A DNA stretch of 39,641 bases from Haplomitrium mnioides (taxonomy: Eukaryota; Marchantiophyta; Haplomitriopsida; Calobryales): contig JBNGIS010017714.1 of the NCBI GenBank assembly GCA_049999725.1, positions 44,421 to 84,061 on the forward strand. Reading direction: 5' to 3'. Under the pieces are notes generated by a model. It was not told where the DNA came from and made no database searches. It saw nothing but the letters and a program-made list of their open reading frames with translations. Made by a program: the position numbers and the translations under genes. Positions 22,030 through 32,677 of this stretch are shown in pieces; positions within the stretch are counted from its first letter, which is position 1; each line of letters starts with the position of its first letter.

Positions 22030-23213
22030 AAATTCCATACGGTTGTAGACCTTTCTTCGTCCTCATCTAAGAAAGACCTTGATATTCATGATCAAAGTGT
22101 GTTTGCTCAAAATACAAAAAACATACAATATGTGGACAGTTTTAATTTTGGAGATGAATCCCTGTCTCCAATAGCACCACTCAAACAACAAGTGATTTCG
22201 TTTCGATTTGCACCTTGCAATGAGATGGGGACATTTGAAACAAACTGAATTCTTTTAGAGGAGTCTTCAGTTGACAGTTTGGGAAATTATTCTAGCAGAA
22301 AGTCTCAATCAATCAACAATTCTTTGGAGTTCTCGCCAAGGGCACCAATTTTGTTGCAAAAACATTTCCTTCTAATCAAGATATTGATCAAGATTCCATT
22401 TTGGAATGGTGCAGTTCTCTCAATCCTCAAGAAGAACCTCATCTCTCGGAAATATTTTGCGACAGAACAAACAATGTTTACGATGATGATCAAGAACTTC
22501 AGGATGAATTATCTCCTATTGCTAGATTCACTTACGGACCAAATAATCTAGCACAACATAAGAAATCTTTGTTTGGGCCAAAACCCAAACGAGTAAACAC
22601 CATACGTGAAAATTCTTTGCGATAAATCCATCATGATGAGAGCTTTGTGAAGAAAAAGCTTGATCCAATGTCAATTTCAAAATTGAGGAGAATTTCTTGT
22701 TGTCAAAATAATTTCTTGTCGTTGTACAAGACAGATTTTTTGAAAACTGTGAGAGAAACGTACTTTTGACAAAGCATGAAGAATCGAGACATCATTCTAT
22801 AGTGAGGAATACCAAGAAAAGACTCTGATGTTGACAATCAGTTTACTTTGTCTGGCAGTACTATTGTCAGTAGAAGAGCCTTCAAATTAATATTACCAGT
22901 AGGGAATGATAGAATCCAAAGGATACAAAATCTCAAAAACACACATCTTAGAGGCATTTTTAGAAAAAGAGAACTATCTGCTAAAGGAGTTTTTGTGTGT
23001 GAGTGGATGGAAAATAGGAAGTTTATGACTACTACACAACTTATTTGAAAGAGAAAGATACCCATTGTATTCTTAGTTTCTCAGGTTCTACAAAACATTG
23101 GAGAACTCATTTTCCAAATGTGAAAATTCCAAAATACAATAGATTTGCTATTTGTGATACATGTGAAGAAATAAAATCTTTGTGAGGAAAATCTATCTTG
23201 GAGTCCGACAAAG

Positions 23214-24000
23214 GTAACAAATTTTCTTCTCTTTGACACCTTTTGTTAATCCATGCTCTTTTTTCTAGACTCAAAGCTAAGGTGTAGAGATGTTATGTTT
23301 TCTCAACTTAGAGCTAAAAGATTTTTTAAAAAGTTTTTCAACAAAGAAGATTTGAGTCGGATAATTCTTAGCAAGTTGAGTTGTGAGAAGAGTGTCTATG
23401 CTCGCATAGAGTATATTGTTCTAAGTTTCAATTTTAACCTTATTTGCATTTGAATAAAGCAAGAAAATGAATCTCATTCTTGGTGGTGGCCTTATCCTTA
23501 CAACAAGTTTTGTTATTGTTCCTTTAAATCAAGAGACTTTGTCGAAAAAAAAAAACAATACCAAGAATTGTTTTTGTTGTTTGCGAATCCTATGTGCGCA
23601 TAGGATTTGTTCTTGTTTCTTTTAGAAATAGTCACGACAACAGTCACAACAAGCCTTGATGTTGGTGTTGTTGTATTCGTCCTATGCACACATATAATCA
23701 GTTGTTGTCTCCACTCACCCTAAATGCTCAGAGGATGTGTTCAAGTACCCTTTATTTGCAAATCTTGTTTTTCTCTTTTTTAAACTTTTGTTTATTTTAA
23801 GTAAAAATATATTTTCCTTTTTTCAAATCACCTTAAGTTTATTTTCAATCTTTTACAAAGTTTTCACTTCTATGAATTCAAACATTTGTTTAAGATGACT
23901 TGAATGCTTTTAGCTCATGAGGTTGTGTTTTGAAGTTACAAGTATTGACATATGTTTTAGTAAACTACTTTTATGTCCTTTGTGCTTTACGATGATGCAG
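23214..24000 (+). repeat. Intron 2 of gene 2 copy A2 with near-palindromes
   Basis: It is bounded by GTAACA and ATGCAG. It includes TCTATGCTCGCATAGA around 23395-23410 and AATCCTATGTGCGCATAGGA, continuing TT, at 23586-23607. These are single palindromic units rather than a tandem array. Confidence 0.6.
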
Positions 24001-25741
24001 CCAAATATAATTGCTAACTTGTTCTTCATCGTGACCAACAAATGAAAAAAAGAGCAAAACTTGCAAACCATCAAAGAAAATGTTATGTCCATGGTCAAAA
24101 GTACTTGGGAATTGTTATTGATGCAATGGATTAGAAGAAAACAGCTATTCCACATTAGCCTTCGCCACCAAATAACATTAATAAAGATTGTTTGCTAGAT
24201 GTACATGTTGTTGATGCCATAATATTCAATCATCCTCTTTCTTCGACGGTCTTTGTAATGTACTGAAACTTGAGAAGCAATTCTAATTTGACGGTTACTG
24301 TGCTCAACAAAATATTTGGCGACTTTGAAGGCATGTTGCCTCCAACTTTGTATCTTCAGCTGGACAGTACGACATAAGAGAATAAAAATTCTATCTTGTT
24401 TGGATATCTTAGTTTCCTTATTGCCAAGAATGTTTTTCAAAAAATCAAGGTGGGATTTCTCTTCGTTGGCCATACTCATGATCAAATCGATCAAATGTTC
24501 AACCAATTCTCAAAACATTTGAAACGTGTCAAAGCTTTCACGATTACGAGTCTTAGCGAAGTGCTTCAATAATCCTATAATCCTAAACCTTATGTGACTT
24601 TTTTGTTGGAAACTTGGGATTTCAAAATGTTTCTACAACATCCTCCCTCTCTGGTTCAAAAGATGCATGATGTTACTTTAAATCAACAACTCAAGTTCCA
24701 GCTAAATGATTCCAATACAAAGATTTGTAGCAAACAGTTTTCAAGAGATGAATTTTGGTTACCTGCAGATGATATTTGTCAACTCAAATACCTACCTGAA
24801 GTGGACATAGAAATTTTGAGTTCAATGTTGATTCCTCTCAAGGCATATTTTGAAATCAAATGATGTCAAAAGGAAGAAAGAGAAGTTGATGTCGAGAAAG
24901 TGGTCTTTGCAATAAAGGGAAACATAAGTGAGAATTGCTATAAGTTCTTTACAGATTCAGACACTCAACAATGGAATGACTTTTTTCTTGCCCAACAAGA
25001 GATTGTGGCTTACATCCTTGAAAAACAAAGACAATGACTCGAAGCAGAATTTACATTTACACCTTCACAACCATCAAATATTTGTAATGATTCTCAAAAT
25101 GCTAGTCTAGGTTCTCAACTTGATGCTCAACAGATAGAAGAAGATACTCCAGTACAACCAATACTTTCTACACATTGAACAACTTATAATGAAGCATCTA
25201 GGTTGCGAGAAGGGACTCTTTTGCACAATACTTGATGTAGACACAAATTCGGCAATCTACATAGGATGAAAGGTAGAATGCTTATTTGTGTTGTTGCATT
25301 TCTAGATCTATAGGGCTGACCATTTTGGGTTGGCAAAGTTCTCAAAGTTTTGTCATTTGATGAGGAAGATCCTCCAAACCCAAAACGAGTACATGTTCAA
25401 TGGTTTGCTTGTGAGGCATATGATGCATTTTCTGGACAATACTTCCTAGAAAAAATAGTAGCAACAAAAGAAAACGCAAATCCAAGTTACATATTGATGT
25501 ACTTGATGTGACACAAATCACGACTTTGTCTTTTGATTTTCTTCTTATCCAAAAAAACCAATTGAGAAAAACCACTTTAGCTACCATTAAAGCAAATCTA
25601 TTAGAGTACGAAAGAGAAAAAGCCCTCAATCCTCAAATATTTCAAAAATATTCAATCTCTATTATTAACACTCAAACACATCAAGTAAATCTTGATGAAT
25701 CTTCTGAAGCTGAACCCAAAGAAGTTGAGACGAGTGACTAA

Positions 25742-27291
25742 AGTAATTTAAGAATTTTATTATATATTTTGTATTTTCAAGTATATTGTAATTTAAGATT
25801 ATTATTTTATAAAGTACGTGAGAATCTTTTGAAGCAACTTGTTGAATTTTTCTACTACCTTGAACTTTTTACTCTAAATCATACCATGTTGAATGTTATT
25901 CTCTATAAATGAAACCTAAAATCTTTAGCTAATATTTTCATTTGCTTTGTAAAATATTTTCTTCTCCAAATTGTAAGTATGTTGTTTCGAACTTTATTGT
26001 TTTTTAGAAGAGTTTGAGGTTATTATCTCGCTAAAGCATCTGTCCAAATTGACTACTTAGTTTTTTCTTGTACGTACTTTGATGGATAATTAAAAACCTT
26101 TAGTGCGCTTTGACTCAAAGATAGAGCTTTATACCTGTTTTACTTTTAGATTCTGAATTAGAAATCAAAATCTTTTGCATGCGTGGAGTTTGTTGCAAAT
26201 AGAACATTTACAGTATGTATCCTTGGTTGTAGAAGTGTGAACCCTATGCGTGTATAGATTTTGATTCACAAGTCGAAGCGTTGTGCGTACAAAAACTCTT
26301 ATGCGGAAACTAAAACCCAAGTTCTTGTCAGTCTTTGTTGTGGATTGTTCAGATGGTGAGTTCGGATTCCTATGCCCGCATAGACTTTAGAGTGGAGTGT
26401 TTACATGTTGAGCTTGTATTCCTATACATGCATAGACTTTTAGGTGGAAGTCCAAGTCTTCCACAAGTTCTACTTCTCATATGCAACCCTCAAGCTTCTT
26501 CATACAAAGACTACCGATTACAACTTAGTTTGTACACAAGTTATAGACTCTTTTGTTGATCTTGAGAACTTTGTTTGGTTGAATCAAGTCTAAAACCTGG
26601 AGATGTTTCTTGTTTACACTCTTAATTCAATCTCCTTAGTTACTGCCATTTTGATTTTGAATTATAATACGTTTGTGTACATGCTTCATTGAGTTATGAA
26701 ATATTTTTAAATGTTGAAACCTTTTTTAAAGCCCACGTTTACCTTTGTATGCATGGATTTTCAACTACAAGTGAAAGCTTATTTCTTGCTTGAACTTTAA
26801 AATAGAGCTTTTAAATTCATCCAATGTTTCGTTTTCTTCATTTTTGTGTTTACGATTGCAAACTCATTCCCTTGACTTCTAGTCCCATTGGGTTTTTTCT
26901 TTATGTTTTGTAATTTTTTTCCAAAAAAACGTTTGAAAGTGCACTATGTCTATGTGTGCCTAGAGTTTGTACAGTCAAACATATTTGAAAATAGTTTCCT
27001 ATGACTTGTATTTTAATTTTTGGGTTTAGAATTGTAATCATTGATAAATGCAATTTTTTGGTGAAAACTTACCATAATTTTTATACTTTCTATCAAATTC
27101 AAGGTTTCCAATATTTTCATAAAAACTAAAAATATTGATTGATTTTGCAAAATGAATTGACTCTTGCTTTATCATGCTTGTTGAAACGGCCAAAAAACAA
27201 ACCTAAAAAATTCATGTACTTTTTGTTTTTAAAAAATAACCTCGTTTTTTATGTTTTTGAGCTCAAAAATCACAAATTTTCTCGAAAAATA
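25742..27291. other. Right subterminal region of copy A
   Basis: No gene is supported. From about 26085 to 26450 there are dispersed units such as CCTATGCCCGCATAGACTTT and CCTATACATGCATAGACTTT. The rest is AT-rich and matches the equivalent regions of copies E and B. Confidence 0.65.
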
Positions 27292-27335
27292 AGTTCTTGT
27301 TATAGTAGCCTGTTCCTAGTTCAAAGTAGCAGTTG
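27292..27335 (+). repeat. Right terminal inverted repeat of copy A
   Basis: ATAGTAGCCTGTTCCTAGTT followed by CAAAGTAGCAGTTG is the inverse of the left end at 16536. It is followed by TTTGAG, the candidate target duplication. Confidence 0.75.
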
Positions 27336-27341
27336 TTTGAG
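27336..27341. repeat. Candidate target-site duplication, right side of copy A
   Basis: TTTGAG, matching 16530-16535. Confidence 0.5.
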
Positions 27342-27528
27342 GTGTTTAAAACGAGTAAAAATATACTTAACATTCAATCTAAGCTAAAAAAGGCTAGGGA
27401 GTCTATGCGCGCATGAACTTGGGAGTCTCCATGTGCATAGACCTCAGGAGCCATGCGCACATTGAGTTCTGAGTAAGTCCAAAAAGAAAACAAATGAAAA
27501 TAGGTTTTAAGATCTTACCTTGCCTGCG
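27342..27528 (-). repeat. Rest of intron 1 of gene 1 copy B
   Basis: It contains a few iterons (AGTCTATGCGCGCATGAACT at about 27399-27420 and neighbours) and ends at a GTAAGATC donor next to exon 1. It is the half of the intron that lies on the far side of copy A. Confidence 0.7.
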
Positions 27529-27895
27529 GCCGCTGATTGGAAGGGAAGCACCTTGTAGATGTTTGGCAAAAATGTCCCTCTCATTCATCTCCGAAAAGCA
27601 AAATTGTTTGTGAGAGGCCTTGTACAGGGTAATGGCATCCTATGATTGCACAAGCAGCCCATTGTTGGCTCGCTACCCCTCTCTAATCATCATTATTTGG
27701 ACCACAAGGCTGAGGTTAAAATTTTCACCTTCACCAGCAAAAAGATAAAGTTGTTGATCAGGGTCTTTCAAGGATCCATAATTAACTAGCCATTCCAAGT
27801 CTACTTTTGTTTTTTGGCTCAAGAGGCTTGATAACATCTGAATACCTAAAAGGCTTTGGTTGAGCAGGTTTGGAAACATTAACCTATGATGCCAT
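27529..27895 (-). pseudogene. Gene 1 copy B, exon 1 (N-terminal domain)
   Basis: ATG is at 27895-27893, followed by M-A-S and a TAG, then V-N-V-S-K-P-A-Q-P-K-P-F-R-Y-S-D. A frameshift near 27830 leads into LEWLVNYGSLKDPDQQLYLF and AGEGENFNLSLVVQIMMIRE. This is the N-terminal domain also seen in copies A and F. I do not recognise the domain. The last codons before the donor differ from the other copies and include a GCGGCCGC (27536-27543). The exon is separated from exon 2 of the same gene (16483) by copy A. Confidence 0.75.
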
Positions 27896-28046
27896 TTTCT
27901 AGAAAGTAAAAGCTAGTAGAATTTGAGATGAAAAATCTTAGGAACAAAAGCTTACAAAAATTGAGCAGTTAAAAATGGAAAAATAACAACAAAATGCAAA
28001 AACAACAATGACAAGAAAACAAAAACTAGAAAGTGAGCTTGCGATA

Positions 28047-28065
28047 ATAGAAAGAATCTTTCTAT
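28047..28065 (-). promoter_or_regulatory. Inverted repeat just downstream of the gene 1 TATA box, copy B
   Basis: ATAGAAAG (28047-28054), a 3-base spacer, CTTTCTAT (28058-28065). Copy F has the same structure at the same place with changed but still pairing bases (see 37805-37821). Confidence 0.65.
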
Positions 28066-28171
28066 TGACGCTCTTTTTATACCTAAATTTCAAAAAAAAA
28101 ACCTTTTTTTGCCAAAAAATGATTTACGAAGCTTTTGACACGTAGGTTCGCATGGTGCAAAAAAAAATGAG

Positions 28172-28180
28172 TATATAAAG
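28172..28180 (+). promoter_or_regulatory. TATA box of gene 2, copy B2
   Basis: TATATAAAG, placed 173 bp before the gene 2 ATG in otherwise AT-rich DNA. Confidence 0.55.
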
Positions 28181-28569
28181 CATCGCTTGTTTTCATCTTT
28201 CTAATTTTTTTAATTTTCTTCACAAAAAGTTTCCAATTTTGTCGTTTTGCATAATTTCCTTTAAAACCACATATTTTAAGTAGGCCATAAGAGGTTGACA
28301 ATATTTACTAAAATAGTTTCTTCATATAGTTGATTTTTAGTGAGCTTCATCAATGGACGGAGTTTTTAAGAGCAAGAAGAGGTTAGAATTCCAAGATTCA
28401 TCATCACAAAACAGTGTTGCTTTTGACAAGCAACTTGAGATTTGTTCAAACCGCAATTCTTTGGAGGTAAGCAATGGACTACAAAAAGCATCAAGTGTGA
28501 TGGCGAGTATATTGAGGGAAAAGATGGCTTCTACTGAATGAGATAGCTCCGTCCGAGAAGATCGAGAAG

Positions 28570-28853
28570 GTGAATCTGATGCATGGATAGGATCAAGGAT
28601 TGAACCCTATGTAGGCAAAAGGTGAAGGAGTAAATCCAATGCATGCATAGGATTAAGGAGTGAATCCAATGCATATTTAGGATTAAGGAGTGAACAACTT
28701 TCGTGCAAAGGATCAAAGAGGGAATAGAGTGCTTGCAAAGAATTGAAGAAACAAACTTCTGTATGTAGAAGATCTTTATTGTTGATCAAGCGGTCAAAGT
28801 TGAATCTTCCTTTTGACAACTCTAAGAGATCAACATAAAGATGTTCAACTCAG
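28570..28853 (+). repeat. Intron 1 of gene 2 copy B2 with repeat units
   Basis: From about 28570 to 28740 there are five or six units such as AATCCAATGCATGCATAGGA (at 28633, followed by TT). It is bounded by GTGAAT and CTCAG. Confidence 0.7.
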
Positions 28854-30098
28854 AATTTCTAGATGGTTGTGGACCTTTCTTCGCCCTCATCTGAGAAAGA
28901 CCTCGATATTCATGATCAAAGTGTGTTTGTCCAAAACACAAAAAGCATGCAATGTGTAGACGGTTTTAATTTTGGAGATGAATTGCTTTCCCCGATAACA
29001 CCACTTAAATAATGAGTGATTTCAGTTCAAGTTAGACCTCGCAATGAGGTTGAGAAATCTGAAACAAACCAAATTCTTTTGGAGGAGTCTTTAGACAATA
29101 GTTTGGGAAATGATTCTAGCAAAGAGTCTCAATCAATCAATATTACATTGGAGTTATCGCCAAGGGCACCGACTTTGTTACAAAAAATCATTTCCTAATG
29201 TTTGAGATATTGATCAAGATTCCATTTTGGAATGGTGTAGTTCTCCCAATCCTATGAGATACCTCATTCTTTGAACAAATTTGCAATGGAACAAATAGCG
29301 TTTATAGTGATGATCAAGATCTTCACGAGGGTGAATTATCTCTGATGGCAAGATTCACTTACAGACCAAGTCAACCAGCACAACAAAAGAATTCTTTGTC
29401 TAAGCCAAAACCCAAACTGGTAAACACATTATGTGAAAATTCTTTGCAGAAAGTCTATCATCACAAGAGCTTTATAAAGAAAAAGCTAGATACAATGTCA
29501 ATTTCTAAATTGAAGAGAATTTAATGTTGTCAAAATAATTTCTTGTCATTATGCAAGACAAATTTTTTGAAAACTATGAGAGAAACGTATTTTCAACAAA
29601 GCATCAAGAATGAAGATATCACATTGCAATAGGGAATACCAAGAAAAGACTATAATGTTAACAATCGGTTTATTGTACCTGGCGGTACCGTTGTCTGTAG
29701 AAAAGCCTTCAAATAAATATTATCAGTAGGGTATGATAGAATCCAAATGATTCAAAATCTGAAAACCGCATATTCTAGAGGCATTTTCAGAAAAACAGAA
29801 TTATCTACTAAAGGAGTTTTTGTGCGTGAGTGGATGGACATTTTTTTCCAAGGACTTTGCAAGAAAATGCCTACTCACAAAGTTTATAACTTGCCAAATA
29901 ATTTTATAAAATGGGAAGTTTATGACTACTACACAACTTATTTGAAAGAGAAAGATCCCCATTGTGTTCTTAGTTTCTCAAGTTTTGCAAAGTATAGGAG
30001 AACTCATTTTCCAAATGTGTACATTTCAAAATGCAATAAATTTGTTGTTTGGAAAACATGCAAAGAAATAAAATCATTGAGAGAAAAATCCATCTTGG

Positions 30099-30938
30099 AG
30101 TCTTCTCTTGTGAAACCTTTGGTTAATCCATGCTCTTTTTCCTAGACTCAAAGATTAGTTCTAGAGATGCTATATTTTCTCAACTTAGTCCCAAAAGATA
30201 TTTTCTTTGTTAACTTGTTCAGGAAACAAGATTTGAGTCAAATAATTCTTTGCAACTTGAGTTGTGACAAGAGAGTCTATGGTCGCATAGAGTTTGTTGT
30301 TTTTTGTTTGAATCTAAACCTTGTCTACAGTCAAATAAAGCTTGGAAATGAATCTTATTCTTGGTGGTGACCTTATCTTTGGAATAAGTTTTGCTTTTGT
30401 TGCTTTAAATCAAGAGCTCTTTGCAAGAAAAACAATAGCAAGAACAATTTTTGTTGCTTACAAATCCTATATTGGTACAAGATTTGTTCTTGTTTCTTTT
30501 TAAACTAGTTGCGATAATAGTCAAAACAAGCCATGATATTGGTGTTGTTGTATTGGTACAATGCACATACACGATCAGTTGTTGTCTCCACTCATCCTTT
30601 ACACATACAGTATGTGTTTTGGTTTTTTTTTTAATCTTTTGCAAATACAGAGTTTAAGCTATCTTTGAAACTATAGTTCCAATTTGTAGTCATTTGTTAG
30701 AAAATCTTGTTTTTCTCCTTTCAAAACTTTTGTTTATTTCAACTCAAACAGATTTTCCTTTATTTAAATTGCCTAAAAGTTTAAATATTTAACAAAATTT
30801 TCACTTCTACCAATCCAAACATTTGTTTAAGATGATTTAAATATTTTTAGTACTGAAGGTTGTCTTTTGAAGTTTCAAACCTTGACATGTGTTTTTATTG
30901 AACTACTTTTATGTCCTTTGTGCTTTGTGATGATGTAG
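30099..30938 (+). other. Intron 2 of gene 2 copy B2 (probable)
   Basis: The acceptor GATGTAG at 30932-30938 aligns with the ATGCAG acceptor of copy A2. The donor seen in A2 (GTAACA) is lost here. It includes TCTATGGTCGCATAGA near 30279-30294. Short open stretches inside (30167-30370) also occur in A2 at the same place, so a small coding part cannot be excluded. Confidence 0.5.
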
Positions 30939-32677
30939 TCAAATATAATCGCTAATTGCTTTTTCATCATGACCAACAAATGAAAGAAAGAACAAAACTT
31001 CCAAACCATCGAAAAAAATGTTATACCGATGGTAAAAAATACTTGCAAATTGTCATTGATGGAATGAATCAAAAGAAAACTGTTATTCCACATTGACATT
31101 TGCCAAGAAAAAAATTGATAAAGATTGTTTGGTGGATGTGCATGTTGTTGGTGCCTTAATATTCAATAAGCTCTTCCGTCAAGGGTCTTTTTAACATATG
31201 GAAACTTGAGAAGAGATTCTAATTTGACAGTTACTGTGCTTAACAAAGTATAACGTGACTTTGAAGAGCAATTGCCTCCAACTTTGTATCTTTAGTTGGA
31301 CAACACGACACGAGAGAATAATAATTTTATCTTATTTGGATATCTTAGTCTCTTTATTGCCAAGAATGTTTTTCAAAAAATCAAGGCTGGATTTCTCATA
31401 GTTGGCTATACTCATGATCAAATCAATCAAATGTTCAACCGATTTTCAAAACCTTTGAAACTTGTCAAAGCTTTCACAATTATGAGTCTTAGCAATGTGC
31501 TTCAATTATCCTATAATTCTAAACCTTACGTAATTCTTTTGTTGAAAATAAGGGATTTCAAAATGTTTCTACAACAATGTCCCTCTCTTGTTCAAAAGAT
31601 ACATGATATTACCTTCAATCAACAATTCAAGTTCCTGTTGAATGATTCCAAGGAAAAGATTTGGAGCAAACACTTTTCAACAGATGAGTTTTGGCTACCT
31701 CTAGATGGTATTTGTCAACTCAAGTACCTACTTGAAGTGGACAGAGAAATTTTGAGTTCAATGTTGATTCCTCTCAAGGCATATTTTGAAATCAAATGAT
31801 GTCAAAAGGAAGAAAGAGAAGTTGATGCCAAGAAAGTGGTCTTTGCAATAAGGGGCAACATAAGTGAGAATTGTTATAAGTTCTTTACAGATTCAGACAC
31901 TCAATAGTGGAATGACTTTTTTCTTGCCCAACAAGAGATTGTGGCCTACATCCTTGAAAAACAAAGACAAGGACTCGAAGCAGAATTTACATTTCCACCT
32001 TCACAACCGTCAAATATTTGTAATGATTCTCAAAATGCTAGTCTAGATTCTCAACTTGATGCTCAACAGATAGAAAAAGATACTCCAGTACAACAAATAC
32101 TTTCTACACATTGAGCAACCTATAATAGAGCATCTAAGCCGCGAGAAGTGACTCTTTTACACAACACTTGATGTAGACACAAATTCGGCAATCTACATAA
32201 GATGAAAGGTAGAATGTTTATTTGTGTTGTTGCATTTCTAGATCTATAGGGCTGACCATTTTGGGTTGGCAAAGTTCTCAAAGTTTTGTCATTTGATAAG
32301 GAAGATCCTCTAAACTCGAAACGAGTACATCTTCAATGGTTTGTTTATGAGGCTGAAGATGCATTTTTTGGACAATACTTCCCAAAAAGATAGCAACAAC
32401 AAAAAGGAAATGCAAATCCAAGTTACACATTGATGTACTTGATGTGACACAAATCACGATGTTGTTTTTTGATTTTCTTCTTACACCAAAAACCCAATTG
32501 AAAAAAACCACTTTAGCTACCATTAAATCAAATCTATTTGAGTACAAAAGAGAAAAAGCCCTCAATCCTCAAATGTTTCAAAGAGATTCAATCATTGTCA
32601 TTAACAACAAGACAAATCAAGTAAATCTCAATGAATCTTTTGAAGTTGAATTCGAATAAGTTGAGATAAGTGACTAA

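Larger units (their letters stand above)
21591..25741 (+). pseudogene. Gene 2 copy A2: DUF7869-type, DDE-like transposase
   Basis: Exon 1 (its start lies in the gap) reads EFQDSS and FDKQVEICS and ends at a GTGAAC donor near 21778. Exon 2 (22030 to about 23213, ending at GTAACA) carries VVDLSSSSSKKDLDIHDQSV and the region FKLILPVGNDRIQRIQNL, but a deletion at about 23010 of roughly 70 bp relative to copy B2 shifts the frame. Exon 3 (24001-25741) carries YLGIVIDAMD, then LYLQLDSTT, then FLFVGHTHDQIDQMFNQFS, a DEFWLPADDICQLKYLPEVD region, the C-terminal FWVGKVLKV / VQWFACEAYDAFSGQYF segment, and an acidic tail ending SSEAEPKEVETSD. The three acidic motifs correspond to those conserved in DUF7869 proteins, and I infer a DDE transposase. 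Stops, one of them at the Q of the first motif, inactivate it. Confidence 0.7.
16536..27335. mobile_element. Complete copy A of the two-gene transposon
   Basis: About 10.8 kb (including a 100-N gap) runs from a left TIR at 16536-16580 to a right TIR at 27292-27335. It has divergent genes: gene 1 on the minus strand (21355-17463) and gene 2 on the plus strand (about 21591-25741). The flanks rejoin to give intron 1 of gene 1 copy B: ...AACATGTTAAAC on the left and GTTTAAAACGAGTAAA on the right correspond to the uninterrupted intron of copy C near 13320-13380. The empty-site comparison therefore shows a real insertion. Both genes carry inactivating lesions. It is the youngest insertion in the nest. 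Confidence 0.8.
27896..28352. promoter_or_regulatory. Complete divergent promoter between gene 1 and gene 2 (copy B)
   Basis: A TATAAAAAG box on the minus strand (28081-28073) lies about 185 bp upstream of the gene 1 ATG. A TATATAAAG box on the plus strand (28172-28180) lies about 173 bp upstream of the gene 2 ATG. The boxes are about 90 bp apart and point away from each other. The segment also holds the inverted repeat at 28047-28065 and a lone half-unit, GGTTCGCATGG, near 28145. Copy F keeps the gene 1 half. Confidence 0.65.
28353..32677 (+). pseudogene. Gene 2 copy B2: DUF7869-type, DDE-like transposase
   Basis: Exon 1 (28353-28569) encodes MDGVFKSKKRLEFQDSSSQN and ASSVMASILREKMASTE. Exon 2 (from 28854 to about 30098) carries the Ser/Glu-rich region and then the longest open piece, 29747 to about 30098: REWMDIFFQGLCKKMPTHKV, VYDYYTTYLKEKDP, FAKYRRTHFPNVYISK. 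Exon 3 (30939-32677) has QIVIDGMNQKKTVIPH, LQLDNTTRENNN, and IVGYTHDQINQMFNRFS in an open frame (31296-31799), then a FWVGKV-type C-terminal segment. The acidic residues of the DGM, LDN and THDQI motifs are candidates for a DDE triad. This copy keeps the part deleted in A2, so the two together give the family structure. Stops occur in exons 1, 2 and 3. The exon 1/2 phase does not match perfectly, so that junction is tentative. Confidence 0.7.

Noticed and set aside
27536-27543. A GCGGCCGC site, considered as a cloning or adapter scar
   Set aside because: It lies inside gene 1 exon 1 with matching sequence on both sides and no adapter around it. A small divergent insertion is more likely.
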